From: Acidobacteriota bacterium
GTDB lineage: Bacteria > Acidobacteriota > Terriglobia > Terriglobales > Acidobacteriaceae
Assembly (NCBI GenBank): GCA_018268895.1
Contig: JAFDVP010000007.1
Span: 930,001 to 994,000, forward strand
Reading direction: 5' to 3'
DNA length: 64,000 nucleotides
Below the pieces are notes generated by a model. The model saw nothing but the letters and a program-made list of their open reading frames with translations. It ran no database searches and had not been told where the DNA came from. A program made the position numbers and the translations under genes. This document shows, piece by piece, positions 38,101 to 46,031 of this stretch (positions are counted from its first letter, which is position 1; every line of letters begins with the position of its first letter).

Positions 38101-40800
38101 TGTCTGCGTCGTGCCATCCTGATTTGTCCTAATATGCAGCCTTCCAAGTGCATCGTAGGTGTTGATGGCTTTGTCACTGGCCGAGCCTTCCGTACTGGAA
38201 TACGGATTTGAAGTAGAAGAAACCCGGCCCATCGGATCGTAGGTGGTATCCACGGAAATACTGTCGCTGCCTGTACTGGTTTGTACTTTAACCGTGCGGC
38301 CTAGTAGATCGTAAGACGCAGTTTGCGACATCACCCCTTGGGGTCCGCCGGTATCTGTCACGACATTTACCGCTGAATTGGCTCCATCGGTATAGTTGAC
38401 GGTGACGTGCCCGCCGTCCGGGAAGTCAACCGTTCTTATTCGATCCAGAGGGTCTGCATAATGGTAAGTGGTCGTCTTGCCGTTCGCATCCTGATATGAC
38501 ACCACCTTTCCTGTATTGCAATCGTGGCTGTAGGTGACTGATTCGGCAACCGAAGTCCCGGAGGCGCTTGTCACCTGCGAAGGAAACAGTCCCGAGCAGT
38601 CGAACGAAGTCACTGTGGTCAGGTTTCCTTTTGCGTCCTTACTGCCAGCCCATGTGCCGTCGGCGCTGTAGTAGTTAAACGCCTGCACAGAAGAAGAAGC
38701 ATCAATCCATTTCGTCGTAGACGTCAATTCACCCGCTGTAACATTTGACGAATATCCAGGATCGTCATAGGAGTATTTCGTTTGCGCTACCTGTGTACCA
38801 CTGCCATCGAAGACTTGGACTTGAGATGGAAGGCTTGTCATCCCTGCATTAGCATAGGCTTGGCCACTTGAATCCTGAAATCGATAGGACGTCTCTGTTC
38901 GCTTGAGCAACGTTCCTGGTCCACTGCCTGAGCCTTGAACAAGGTCATAATCTCGAACGGTTGCTATATCGTTGTAGTGTGTGCATGGTGTGCATTGGTT
39001 CGCCTGCGGATTGCTGTAGTTGTCTGGATTCCAATAAGTTAACGTTCCCGTTGAAGCTACAGGAATTGTGTCGGTTTCTTGACTCGTTTGAATTTGCTGA
39101 CTGGTCTTGTCATATAAAGTTGTAATCGTCTTTTCGACTGGCCCGGGAAAATATTCGTGCACAGAGCCATCTTGATACCATGTTGGGTTTCCGTTTGCGT
39201 CGGAGCCAGAAGGTGCGGAAGGATTTGCCTGGAACAATGGACTTTGGCGAAAGGAGGTAAAAGTTTCGACGCGCTTCAGCAGAGTGCCGATAGCGTTGAC
39301 CGGATCGCCGTTCGTTGCTCCAGCATAGGTATCGACAATCCAATGTGATGGATCAGCTATGCTGTTTGCAACATAACGGTGGTGCCACTCATCGTTGCCG
39401 TCGGGCCTGCTAATGATCACATCCGGCGCATCTCCCGGCGCAGCATTGCAGTTGCCGGAATCCCATTTATAGGTCCATACCGAAGTTCCGCTATCGGAAG
39501 TGACAGTGCGTTTCGTCACCATCCTTTTCACTGGAAGAGAAGTCGAGCAACCATCCCAAATCTTTGTCGACCATTCATAGGAAACGGAGCCTCCGGTCGG
39601 AAGGTTTACGCCAATAAGCTCAAGGAAATTGGGATCATATTGAAACGAATAGAATGTGTTATTCGGCAATACAATCCTTGAGAGAAGCACCGCTGACGTC
39701 GGCTGGTCGTCGGCTTTTAAGTAGATGCTGCCATCTACAAGTCCCAGGAAGTTGAACGCAGTTTTTCCTGAGTATGTTGAATAGCAAAAATAATAAGATT
39801 GGGTGCCACCGGCGTCGGTAGAAGTGGGTACCACCCACTGTCGCGCTGAAATCGCCGTCGAATCACAATGCGAAAGATCACTCGTTACAACCCCTGGATA
39901 TGGGTCTTGTTCTAATGGAGGATAACTTCCGAAGAACCCAGCCCCTGGTCCTTGCCAGGCTCCCGGAATCCTGCGCCCCATCGAATCAAGCCACCCATTG
40001 GCATCGCTAACAATCGTGTGTCCATGAGCATCACTGATGTCCCATGTGCTAAGCGTAGTACCAGAAACGCCTGCACTGTGGGGTGTATAGATAAGGCCGT
40101 CCTTGTCTTGATAGCCTACCCCTGCAATTGGTCGCCATCCCGAGCCGTCTGGTGATTGGAAAGAGATTGCTTGAGCGTTTCCTGTGTTCACACCTACAAC
40201 GTGCTCAGCACCGGACTTATCTCGAATCCCGAAGGTTGAAACCGTATAGGGGACCTGAGTCCCGTCTGATAAGTAACCTATTCGATCAGTATCATTCTCA
40301 TAAGAGCTGACGCCTTGATCGCGGGATACAACTACTCCAAGCGGTCTCGCATTACTAAGATTGAGGTTGAGTTTCCAGAATCCACTTGACACAAAGGGAT
40401 AAGTGCCGCCCTGCGATCCTTGGACGGCTCCCATAACCAGCATCCATTGAGGTTCGTTATACCGGACAACGAAATTGAGGCGGAGCTTTCCTCCAATTTG
40501 CGGGAAACCGACTAAGGGTATGTGCAGATTCACATTACCGGAAGACAAATCGACGCTATCGATTTCGGAGTTTTGGTAGGTCGCAAACGTCTTGATTCCT
40601 ACCTGGGGCAGGAAATCATACTGTGCCCAACCAGAGCATGGCAGGCCAGCCAACAGTGCAATCGCTACAGCAAAATACTTAACGTAGTCGCGCCAGCTAT
40701 TCCTATGCCTTTTGCCTATGCGCGTAAAAGGGGAGGCTATGATAAATTTATTGGGAAAAAGCGCACGTAGCACCCGTGAATTACCAAAGCAGATAAACAT
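35137..40800 (-). CDS. Secreted RHS/YD-repeat protein, probable polymorphic toxin or surface shell
   Basis: A 1,887-residue protein. A signal-like helix lies at about 40-58 (YFAVAIALLAGLPCSGWAQ). The middle has many YD repeats (YDLLGRTVKVQTS, YDPMGRVSSTSNP, YDALGRLHIRTNQ, YDEMGRITLETYK), which build the RHS beta-shell. The conserved core end GNDYFGARYYGSSMGRFMSP is near 1640, followed by NLYGYVNNNPLSHADADGH. The last 195 or so residues are the variable tip: Ala/Gly-rich with hydrophobic stretches (ILGVAVVAYAGPEVLAEAG) and ending in a Pro/Cys tail. No known nuclease or protease motif is seen there. Clearly less GC-rich than flanking genes. AAAGGGA precedes the start. Confidence 0.9.
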   Translation of the reverse strand: MFICFGNSRVLRALFPNKFIIASPFTRIGKRHRNSWRDYVKYFAVAIALLAGLPCSGWAQYDFLPQVGIKTFATYQNSEIDSVDLSSGNVNLHIPLVGFPQIGGKLRLNFVVRYNEPQWMLVMGAVQGSQGGTYPFVSSGFWKLNLNLSNARPLGVVVSRDQGVSSYENDTDRIGYLSDGTQVPYTVSTFGIRDKSGAEHVVGVNTGNAQAISFQSPDGSGWRPIAGVGYQDKDGLIYTPHSAGVSGTTLSTWDISDAHGHTIVSDANGWLDSMGRRIPGAWQGPGAGFFGSYPPLEQDPYPGVVTSDLSHCDSTAISARQWVVPTSTDAGGTQSYYFCYSTYSGKTAFNFLGLVDGSIYLKADDQPTSAVLLSRIVLPNNTFYSFQYDPNFLELIGVNLPTGGSVSYEWSTKIWDGCSTSLPVKRMVTKRTVTSDSGTSVWTYKWDSGNCNAAPGDAPDVIISRPDGNDEWHHRYVANSIADPSHWIVDTYAGATNGDPVNAIGTLLKRVETFTSFRQSPLFQANPSAPSGSDANGNPTWYQDGSVHEYFPGPVEKTITTLYDKTSQQIQTSQETDTIPVASTGTLTYWNPDNYSNPQANQCTPCTHYNDIATVRDYDLVQGSGSGPGTLLKRTETSYRFQDSSGQAYANAGMTSLPSQVQVFDGSGTQVAQTKYSYDDPGYSSNVTAGELTSTTKWIDASSSVQAFNYYSADGTWAGSKDAKGNLTTVTSFDCSGLFPSQVTSASGTSVAESVTYSHDCNTGKVVSYQDANGKTTTYHYADPLDRIRTVDFPDGGHVTVNYTDGANSAVNVVTDTGGPQGVMSQTASYDLLGRTVKVQTSTGSDSISVDTTYDPMGRVSSTSNPYSSTEGSASDKAINTYDALGRLHIRTNQDGTTQTINYSGNVTTTTDEATNSWQRTVDGLGRLIQVVEPNGAATNYTYTARGDLASVTQPGLIGETARNRYFFYDWLSRLDQTYNPESGWICYGYGSNPDIGGPKNCNPDYDANGNVLHKTDGRGVLTSYSYDALNRLTQKSYSDGTPTATFGYDGKMADGTALSTVGITSNNSLGRLSAMNVGSDFGQAYSYDEMGRITLETYKLPNSNQLDSVNAWYDLSGNLVNIRYPNGYLISQGWDVAGRLTSSALVNVAGTPQSQSYLQSAQYHPDGTPASFTLGNGAIQTFTENNRLQPQSITVGSTLSSLGTSPFFSHTYCYSNCVTGGGGTANNGNIWRIQDNLNAGLTQDFVYDSLNRIRRFSLGGAAYQDFSIDSFGNSSPAAVNGPAVFSFDPGTNQVSNLQCASYVTQAFDGSGNQMCDMDPNGAARKYAYDAESRIGSLSMASSSTPFETYSYLPDGSRMGKNGADGSSTGYVTFGGSVLAERNQDGAWTNYIYANGGRIARVDANDMAMHAHGTATSTAAGSSASWLIHQLDGYTVKAGDKLSWRQYQSNVTGGIQDIFFWVCGSNYHRNNVDTNGQVINYGSAQNVWQQRTMDLSAFAGCMVQTFRLGTWNFSNLGDWDIWFADMALTSGDGTVVPLYNRQSSVAADFYSNSANVTNPSFTVDSTTVPTDSGMNYATTFYAGDHLGTAQLEISFGGWPVWKGTYSPYGMELTSLPTSNHFKFTGKERDTESGNDYFGARYYGSSMGRFMSPDWSDKAEPVPYAKLDNPQSLNLYGYVNNNPLSHADADGHCCESDFNSFTDHPGRFAGGQTAYDRQFASTLTSTTKAILGVAVVAYAGPEVLAEAGVARTLGQSTNVAVKALGVAGAGVNAAADSMSAVTGKDVDTGTNHVTAVTNPLAALVSATLGSASAGSNANDAVTAGKAITAVASGKSVGNPAEALGSLGGAVDALKSTAKAIGSYITGPPNLAAPQAPKPPGCSVAGACP

Positions 40801-41300
40801 CGTAACAGTCCCTTTCTCAGCAAACTGGGGAACAGAGTTACATCAAATTGAACAAACTCGATTTGGAAACAACGTTTCCGTAAAGTAGTCGGAACTAGAA
40901 TCTGTATTAATCCCCCGATATGGGTATTGCTCAAAGAAGGGTGGCTCGCGGTCTTGTGGAGGTTCTTGCGGATATGCCTAAATGGAAAAGTCCTGGCCGT
41001 CGGGTTTAATCTAAAGTTTCTTAACAATTTCCAAAATTGGGGGAGCGAACTTAGGAAGCAAGAGGCTATTTCTCCCTTGTCACAAAGACCTAAATACCTC
41101 TTCGAGCGGCCTTTGCAGCACTTCGATTGAGCTAGAGACGACCGGAGGCGCACCATTTGGACATTGCAGTCGAAATGGGTCAATTTTTCGAAAATCGTCC
41201 TCTAAGGCCGACCATTTACTCAGTAAATTGGCTCGCGGATCGGCAGTTCTCCCACAAATGATGTATCGCTTAAACCTCTGACCCAGATCAACATAGGGGT
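40801..41300. other. Gene-poor right end of the island
   Basis: About 500 AT-richer bases upstream of the RHS gene. It should contain the RHS promoter on the minus strand and the right island boundary. Small open frames on both strands are unconvincing. The candidate right attachment core lies at 41208. Confidence 0.45.
41208..41216. other. Candidate right attachment core
   Basis: CCGACCATT repeats the end of tRNA-Pro plus two bases (30732-30740) in the same orientation, 10.5 kb away, just before native-looking genes resume. A 9-mer match somewhere in 10 kb has a chance of a few percent. Confidence 0.4.
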
Positions 41301-41831
41301 ATGAACTTCACGAGATGCGCCGCAATCGCGACGTTCACAGCCCTCCCTCTCTGCTGCCATGCGCAGCCAAAAGCCTGCATCAACGTCATGCCCGACTACG
41401 TACGATCCGCAGTCGAGCAGGACAACTGGAAGATTCTTCAGCCTCAGGATCTCGCAGCCAATGATCTCCCTGTCTGGAAGGGAAATCACCCCGGCGAGTG
41501 CCCCGGCGTCGCGGTTGGCAACTTCCACCCCAAGGCCGACTCGTCCTTCGTTATCGCACTCATCAAACAGGACGAGCAGCAGCATCAGCTTGAGCGGACC
41601 GTCATCGTCATGTTGAAGAAGAACCGCCTTCAAACGGAAGATGTCATTCCCGCGGCCCCGGTGGCCGCTCTCGCCGTCGTCTGGAAACTTCCTCCCGGCC
41701 ACTGGCGAGGGCTCTACGGGACGAAGGCCGCGATCAAGCGTGACTCGTTCGTCTCGGAGCAGATCATCTCAGCCGCGACGCAGTACTACTACGACGGCTC
41801 GCGCCTCAAGTCGTTCGTCATTTCAAGATAG
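41301..41831 (+). CDS. Secreted protein of unknown function
   Basis: A 176-residue exported protein. MNFTRCAAIATFTALPLCCH, ending AQ, is the signal peptide. The mature part includes ACINVMPDYVRSAVEQDNWK, then ECPGVAVGNFHPKADSSFVI and ALIKQDEQQHQLERTVIVML, and ends with YYYDGSRLKSFVISR. Four Cys occur, two in the signal region. The pattern is that of an exported sensor or inhibitor-like beta protein, but no family is recognised. AGGGGT precedes the start. First native-looking gene to the right of the island. Confidence 0.7.
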   Translation: MNFTRCAAIATFTALPLCCHAQPKACINVMPDYVRSAVEQDNWKILQPQDLAANDLPVWKGNHPGECPGVAVGNFHPKADSSFVIALIKQDEQQHQLERTVIVMLKKNRLQTEDVIPAAPVAALAVVWKLPPGHWRGLYGTKAAIKRDSFVSEQIISAATQYYYDGSRLKSFVISR

Positions 41832-41996
41832 CCGAAGCAAAGGCCGCGGAATCTGTCTTCGATCTTCCCGCCTCGCGGAATTTAGAGTAGCCTGTGGCAG
41901 ATCGAATCAGGCGGTGCAGATATCGAACCTTCCACGCAGACCTCAGCGCTGAAGCCACCTCGCAATGTAGCGGTCGACGCCTACCGCGGGCTCGTC

Positions 41997-43121
41997 ATGC
42001 TGCTCATGATGGCCGAGGTGCTTCGCCTCTCCGCCGTCGCTCGCGCCTTTCCCCAGAGCGCTTTCTGGCACGTGCTCGCCTTCAACCAAACTCACGTGGA
42101 ATGGACATGGTTCGGGCTGCACGACCTGATCCAGCCGTCGTTCACCTTCCTCGTCGGCGTGGCGCTGCCGTACTCCATCCGCAGCCGCCAACGAAAGGGC
42201 GAAACATTCGCCCACAGCCTCGTGCATACCATCGTGCGCAGCATCGTTCTTGTCGCACTGGGAATCTTTCTGCGTTCGATCCATCGCCCCATCACCTACT
42301 TCACCTTTGAAGACACGTTGACGCAGATTGGCCTAGGCTACACCTTTGCCTTTCTGCTCGCCTTCTGCAAGCCGCGATGGCAGTGGACAGCGTTTGCGGC
42401 GATACTCTTCGGCTACTGGCTGGCGTGGGCGCTGTATCCTCTGCCTCCTGCGAACTTCGACTACGCCTCGGTCGGCGTTTCGCCCGAATGGCACTCGCAT
42501 CTTCTACATGGCTTTGCCGCGCACTGGAACAAGAACGCCAATCTCGGACAAGCGTTCGACGTCTGGTTCCTCAACCTCTTTCCACGCACTTCGCCGTTTG
42601 CCTACAACAGCGGCGGCTATCTCACGCTCAGCTTTATCCCCACGCTGGGCACCATGTTGCTGGGCCTCTTCGCTGGACGGTGGCTCATCGCCGCTGCCCC
42701 GCAGATTCCCTTTCGCCGCTTCCTCATCGCGGGAACCGGCCTTGTCGCAGGCGGCATACTACTTCATGTCCTCGGCATCAACCCGATCGTCAAACGCATC
42801 TGGACTCCGGCATGGACCCTGTTCAGCGGCGGCATCTGTTTCTACTTCCTCGCCGCCTTCTCATGGCTGATCGACAAGCGCGGACATCGCAGGCTTGCTT
42901 TTCCGCTCGTCGTCGTCGGCATGAACTCCATCGCGGCATACCTGATTGCGCATCTGTGGGAGGACTTCGTCGAGTCCTCTCTGCGCACAAACCTTGGAGA
43001 TCGCGTCCTCTACCTGCTCGGCGCCGGGCTCGAACCGCTTGTTCTCGGTGGCCTCACGCTGCTGATCTACTGGTATGCGCTCTATTGGATGTATCGCAGA
43101 AACATCTTCCTGCGCATCTGA
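41997..43121 (+). CDS. NagX-like membrane protein, second copy, with unclear start
   Basis: From the first canonical ATG, 374 residues with nine to ten helices, related to the gene at 19873. The same frame is open upstream to 41886 and encodes RNVAVDAYRGLVM directly before the ATG, matching the family start VASIDVFRGLTM in the other copy. The coding region must therefore begin further left, but only CTG codons (41892, 41949) are available there in frame. FTFLVGVALPYSIRSRQRKG, LTQIGLGYTFAFLLAFCKPR and VVVGMNSIAAYLIAHLWEDF mark the family. A likely role is acyl transfer to amino-sugars across the membrane. No chitinase neighbour here. Confidence 0.8.
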   Translation: MLLMMAEVLRLSAVARAFPQSAFWHVLAFNQTHVEWTWFGLHDLIQPSFTFLVGVALPYSIRSRQRKGETFAHSLVHTIVRSIVLVALGIFLRSIHRPITYFTFEDTLTQIGLGYTFAFLLAFCKPRWQWTAFAAILFGYWLAWALYPLPPANFDYASVGVSPEWHSHLLHGFAAHWNKNANLGQAFDVWFLNLFPRTSPFAYNSGGYLTLSFIPTLGTMLLGLFAGRWLIAAAPQIPFRRFLIAGTGLVAGGILLHVLGINPIVKRIWTPAWTLFSGGICFYFLAAFSWLIDKRGHRRLAFPLVVVGMNSIAAYLIAHLWEDFVESSLRTNLGDRVLYLLGAGLEPLVLGGLTLLIYWYALYWMYRRNIFLRI

Positions 43122-43140
43122 TCTTGCGCATGGGCACCTA

Positions 43141-43185
43141 CGCAAAGAACACGGCGGGACGATGCTCCGCCGTGTTCGATTTGCG
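43141..43185. terminator. Bidirectional terminator
   Basis: GAACACGGCGG / CCGCCGTGTTC, an 11-bp perfect stem with a 9-base loop, extended by CGCAAA/TTTGCG. It sits between the convergent NagX-like and RcnB-like genes. Confidence 0.85.
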
Positions 43186-43191
43186 TGTGGT

Positions 43192-43680
43192 TTAGCGTGT
43201 CGCTGCTGCAGTTACAAGATCCAATACGTCCGCGATGATCCGCGTCGTCGGGTTGTAAGCCACAACGTAGCCGTCATAGTACCCATACTGGTAGTTGGGA
43301 GGCGGAGGCGGCGCTCCCTGCCAGTAAGATTGAGGCACCGGGCGCACATAATAGCCGTTCGGAATCGCCTGTCCCCGCACAAATACCGGGCGCTTGCGGC
43401 CGCGCCAACGATCGGCATCTTTGCGGTAGTGCGAGTAGAACCTTCCGCGATCATCGTCGCGGAATCGCCAATCATCATGCCTGTCACGGTCATCATGCCT
43501 GTCGCGGTCATACTTCTTCGCCTGCCCCGGAGGCACACCGCCGTGTCCCGGAGGCGGGTTGTAAGGGTCGCGTCCTGGAGGTCCCTGCGCAATTGCAACA
43601 CTGGTGATAGCAAACAAACTCGCAGGAAGAGCGATGCGTGCAAGTGATCGAAGGTGGGGAGATCTTCCGCTTCTAGTCAT
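43192..43680 (-). CDS. RcnB-family secreted protein
   Basis: A 162-residue exported protein. MTRSGRSPHLRSLARIALPA begins the signal peptide, which ends near SVAIAQ. Next is a Pro/Gly-rich segment, then a charged repeat (YDRDRHDDRDRHDDWRFRDD), and the RcnB-like end with IPNGYYVRPVPQSYWQGAPP then YDGYVVAYNPTTRIIADVLD. RcnB is a periplasmic protein needed for nickel/cobalt balance in E. coli; most relatives are of unknown function. The His/Asp repeat could bind metal. It is a doubled RDRHDD unit, also visible at DNA level. Confidence 0.8.
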   Translation of the reverse strand: MTRSGRSPHLRSLARIALPASLFAITSVAIAQGPPGRDPYNPPPGHGGVPPGQAKKYDRDRHDDRDRHDDWRFRDDDRGRFYSHYRKDADRWRGRKRPVFVRGQAIPNGYYVRPVPQSYWQGAPPPPPNYQYGYYDGYVVAYNPTTRIIADVLDLVTAAATR

Positions 43681-43738
43681 ATCCGGTTTGATGCAGGTTG
43701 CGGGTGAAGCGCTTTACGAAAACAGACAGCCGCACGTG

Positions 43739-44125
43739 TCATCTGACCTGATGGCACGAAGACGACATCTTCGGTCCCGGAAAATCCGACGAAAATGTCG
43801 TCCCGCGTCCACCTGCATCCCACCATGTAAGTTGTTCGGCCGCATACTTCGCCCCGTCGGCCGATGGCACGGTCACAAATATCTTCGAGTTGCCCTTCAC
43901 CGGAACGATTGCCAGATGGTTGACCGCGCTGTTGAGGTATTCGACCGTGAAGGTCTGCGCGGGGAGGCCCATCTTCACCCCGTTGGCGTCGCACTGAACC
44001 TTCGCGGCAATTCGAGTAAACTTCTGCCCGCCGTCGAGATGCAGCGTCAGGTCGCTTGCGGCAGCAGAAAGACTCAGGGCCAGTACTGCGACTCCAGGCA
44101 CAACAGAGCGGCATCTTCGGTTCAT
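43739..44125 (-). CDS. MliC-like lysozyme-inhibitor-type secreted protein
   Basis: A 128-residue exported protein with signal peptide MNRRCRSVVPGVAVLALSLS, cleaved near AAA. The mature part contains KVQCDANG, FTVEYLNSAVNHLAIVP, FVTVPSADGAKYAAEQLTWW, then DAGGRGTTF. This order (a Cys-containing start, V-x-Y-x-N, a S-x-x-G-AKYA turn, WW then KG-like) matches the MliC fold of C-type lysozyme inhibitors. A role against host or competitor lysozymes or in wall homeostasis is inferred. The partner Cys usually present is seen near the C-terminus (SSSCHQVR). Next to the RcnB-like gene, 58 bases apart. Confidence 0.65.
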   Translation of the reverse strand: MNRRCRSVVPGVAVLALSLSAAASDLTLHLDGGQKFTRIAAKVQCDANGVKMGLPAQTFTVEYLNSAVNHLAIVPVKGNSKIFVTVPSADGAKYAAEQLTWWDAGGRGTTFSSDFPGPKMSSSCHQVR

Positions 44126-44171
44126 CTGCTTGTCCTCTCATCCTTAAGCGGCGTAGAAATCATGCCATAGC

Positions 44172-44195
44172 GAAAAGTCCGGCGTCTGCCGGGCT
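44172..44195 (-). terminator. Terminator after the DUF2934 gene
   Basis: On the minus strand AGCCCGGC / GCCGGACT forms an 8-bp stem (one G-T pair) with loop AGAC, followed by TTTTC. It lies 24 bases after the DUF2934 stop codon. Confidence 0.65.
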
Positions 44196-44218
44196 CTGAC
44201 TCCATATGGCCAACTCAT

Positions 44219-44563
44219 CTAAAGTAGCCGTAGAAGCTCCTGCTCGGCCCTGTGCCAATCCTCTTCATGATGACCATGCTGCCCATGCCGTTGGAGAAAG
44301 TAGCCATAGGCGACATGTGCAATCTGCTCATGCGTAGGACGATGCTTCACCTGGAGGGGCTCAGCCACCGCAGACCTTGCCTCTGCCTTCACCGCCTTTG
44401 GAGCTGCCTTCGTCGTAGATGTCGCAGCCGTCTTTGTCTTTGCAGTGGCCTTCGTCTTTGCAGCGGCCTTCGGTTTTTCCGCTTTTGCCGCAGGCGCCTT
44501 TGCCGCCGCTTTCTTCGGCTTCGCCGCTGTCTTGACTGGCTTCTTCTCCTTGTCGATGCTCAT
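44219..44563 (-). CDS. DUF2934 protein with Lys/Ala-rich N-terminus
   Basis: A 114-residue protein. Residues 1-72 are a KAAAK-type low-complexity segment (KKAAAKAPAAKAEKPKAAAK). The last 40 residues (HEQIAHVAYGYFLQRHGQHG, then HHEEDWHRAEQELLRLL) are a DUF2934 domain, whose A-Y-x-x-x-x-x-x-G and E-D-W-x-x-A-E-x-E-L pattern is plain. DUF2934 proteins are common in soil bacteria; the function is unknown. The basic tail suggests DNA or RNA binding, like the H1-like protein at 6887, but without direct evidence. Confidence 0.82.
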   Translation of the reverse strand: MSIDKEKKPVKTAAKPKKAAAKAPAAKAEKPKAAAKTKATAKTKTAATSTTKAAPKAVKAEARSAVAEPLQVKHRPTHEQIAHVAYGYFLQRHGQHGHHEEDWHRAEQELLRLL

Positions 44564-44707
44564 TGCTATCTCCTGGCATGGGTTAGCCGCCGCCCGGCGG
44601 TGTCTCTATTAGTTTAGAGCGGGTTCAACACTCTCTATTTATCTCCGATGCCTGTTCTACGCGACAGGTCTGCTTCTGCGATGCGAGATCCGCATTGTAG
44701 CCACTCC

Positions 44708-44998
44708 CTATCGATCAAACTCAACTGGACTCCGTTCCACCCACCAGCACGGCCGTCCTCCCGCCTGCGGCAGCCCTTCCGGCAGCAGCGAGCGGGTGCA
44801 TCGGATGACTACCTTGCCATCGGGATAGTACTCCTCCTTGTTACCCTTCAGCGGAGCCACCACAATCCGGTCGACCGATATCGATCCGTAGCCCCTGCCG
44901 GCGATCGCCCGTCCCTGCCATACCAGCCAGTCCGCGGCCCATACCGCTGCAACCGCGATTGCAAGATACATCAAGGCCCTTGCCACTAGACGTCCCAA
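44708..44998 (-). CDS. Small membrane-anchored protein
   Basis: A 96-residue protein with a TTG start placed seven bases after a strong GGAGG. One N-terminal helix (ALMYLAIAVAAVWAADWLVW) is followed by a periplasmic part with GYGSISVDRIVVAPLKGNKE and YYPDGKVVIRCTRSLLP, ending CWWVERSPVEFDR. Two Cys may pair. The open frame continues 35 codons upstream, but that part has no ribosome site. Function unknown. It diverges from the lipoprotein gene at 45106. Confidence 0.6.
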   Translation of the reverse strand: MGRLVARALMYLAIAVAAVWAADWLVWQGRAIAGRGYGSISVDRIVVAPLKGNKEEYYPDGKVVIRCTRSLLPEGLPQAGGRPCWWVERSPVEFDR

Positions 44999-45105
44999 TT
45001 CTGTACCTCCGAACAGCCGAGCACATCGCCCGCTCTCTGCATCTTCGCAAAACCGCGACCTTTGCGCCTTGACAAAAGCGCAGCCGGCGATTTTTCCTCT
45101 CAACT

Positions 45106-46017
45106 ATGCGTAACCCGGTATTTGGGGCCCCTTTGATCTCCTCGATCTGCGTGCTCCTTCTGGCCGGCTGCTCTCTTTCGCCGCTGGCACGGCACACGGC
45201 TGATTTTTCCAGCGCCACCGGCCTCGTCGTCGACAACTCGGAAGACGCCTACCGCGCTGCCGTGCGCCTCAATGACCAGGCGCAGGCCTCCATGCTGGTC
45301 GCTCGATACGACTCCGCGCAGCCGCTCGATCCCCACCAGTTGAAGCACCTGATCGCCCCCGAAGGCCTCAAAGCCCGCGCCGAGGTCCTAGACGGTCTCC
45401 GCACCTACGCGCAGACCATCGCCGACCTTGCCAGCGGCGTCTCCTCCACTCAACTCGACGATGCTGCGACAGCCGCGGGAGCCAACCTCGTCAAGATGGG
45501 GACCGCCGTCTCGGAATCGACGCCCGTGGGCATCGACATCTCGCCGCAGCAGGCAAACGCCGCCAGCACGGCGCTTAAGGCGCTCGGTGAATTTCTTGCG
45601 GCGCGCAAGATCAAGTCCTCCGTGCCGAAGGTCATTCAGGAGATGGACCCCAGCGTCGCGGCCATCTGCAACTTACTCACCAGCGACATCGACACTCTGC
45701 GCGACCAGTCGGGACACGACTACGAACAGCTTCTCGCCCAGCAGGACTCCTTTATTCGCCACGCCGGCACTGCCCTCTCTCCGATAGACCGCCGCGCTGA
45801 GATTCAGAAGCTCCCGCAGATCCTCGCCAGCAAACAGGCCACCGACGACATGCTGGCCGATCTCGCCGATTCCGTAAAACAACTCGCATTGGCCCATCAT
45901 GCGTTGGCTGCGGCAGCCACCACAAAGGATGCTCCGTCGCTCAACGCAAGGCTCGCCGATCTCCATGCCGCGGCCCGCCGCCTCTCTCGTTATTACTATT
46001 CGCTGCCCGTCAAATAA
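45106..46017 (+). CDS. Lipoprotein of unknown function
   Basis: A 303-residue lipoprotein: MRNPVFGAPLISSICVLLLA then GCSLSP, with lipobox LAGC. The mature part is almost entirely helical and Ala-rich (LRTYAQTIADLASGVSSTQL, SVPKVIQEMDPSVAAICNLL, ATDDMLADLADSVKQLALAH). It resembles exported helical-bundle lipoproteins of unknown role. No catalytic residues are apparent. Translation seems to begin at the ATG directly before the signal, though no ribosome site is seen. The next gene follows after 14 bases, so the two form an operon. Confidence 0.72.
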   Translation: MRNPVFGAPLISSICVLLLAGCSLSPLARHTADFSSATGLVVDNSEDAYRAAVRLNDQAQASMLVARYDSAQPLDPHQLKHLIAPEGLKARAEVLDGLRTYAQTIADLASGVSSTQLDDAATAAGANLVKMGTAVSESTPVGIDISPQQANAASTALKALGEFLAARKIKSSVPKVIQEMDPSVAAICNLLTSDIDTLRDQSGHDYEQLLAQQDSFIRHAGTALSPIDRRAEIQKLPQILASKQATDDMLADLADSVKQLALAHHALAAAATTKDAPSLNARLADLHAAARRLSRYYYSLPVK

Positions 46018-46031
46018 GAACTGGAGAAACC

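Larger units (their letters stand above)
30732..41216. mobile_element. Genomic island at tRNA-Pro
   Basis: A segment of about 10.5 kb with lower GC and different codon use than its flanks. It begins at the 3' end of tRNA-Pro with a serine recombinase and contains a Rep-like gene, a small basic protein, a degenerate transposase and an RHS protein with a putative partner. The 9-mer CCGACCATT, the last seven tRNA bases plus two, recurs at 41208, 85 bases before the next native-looking gene. The extent is an inference from these features. Confidence 0.6.

Noticed and set aside
40927..41183. Short open frames at the right end of the island
   Set aside because: No ribosome sites, no domains and overlapping on both strands.
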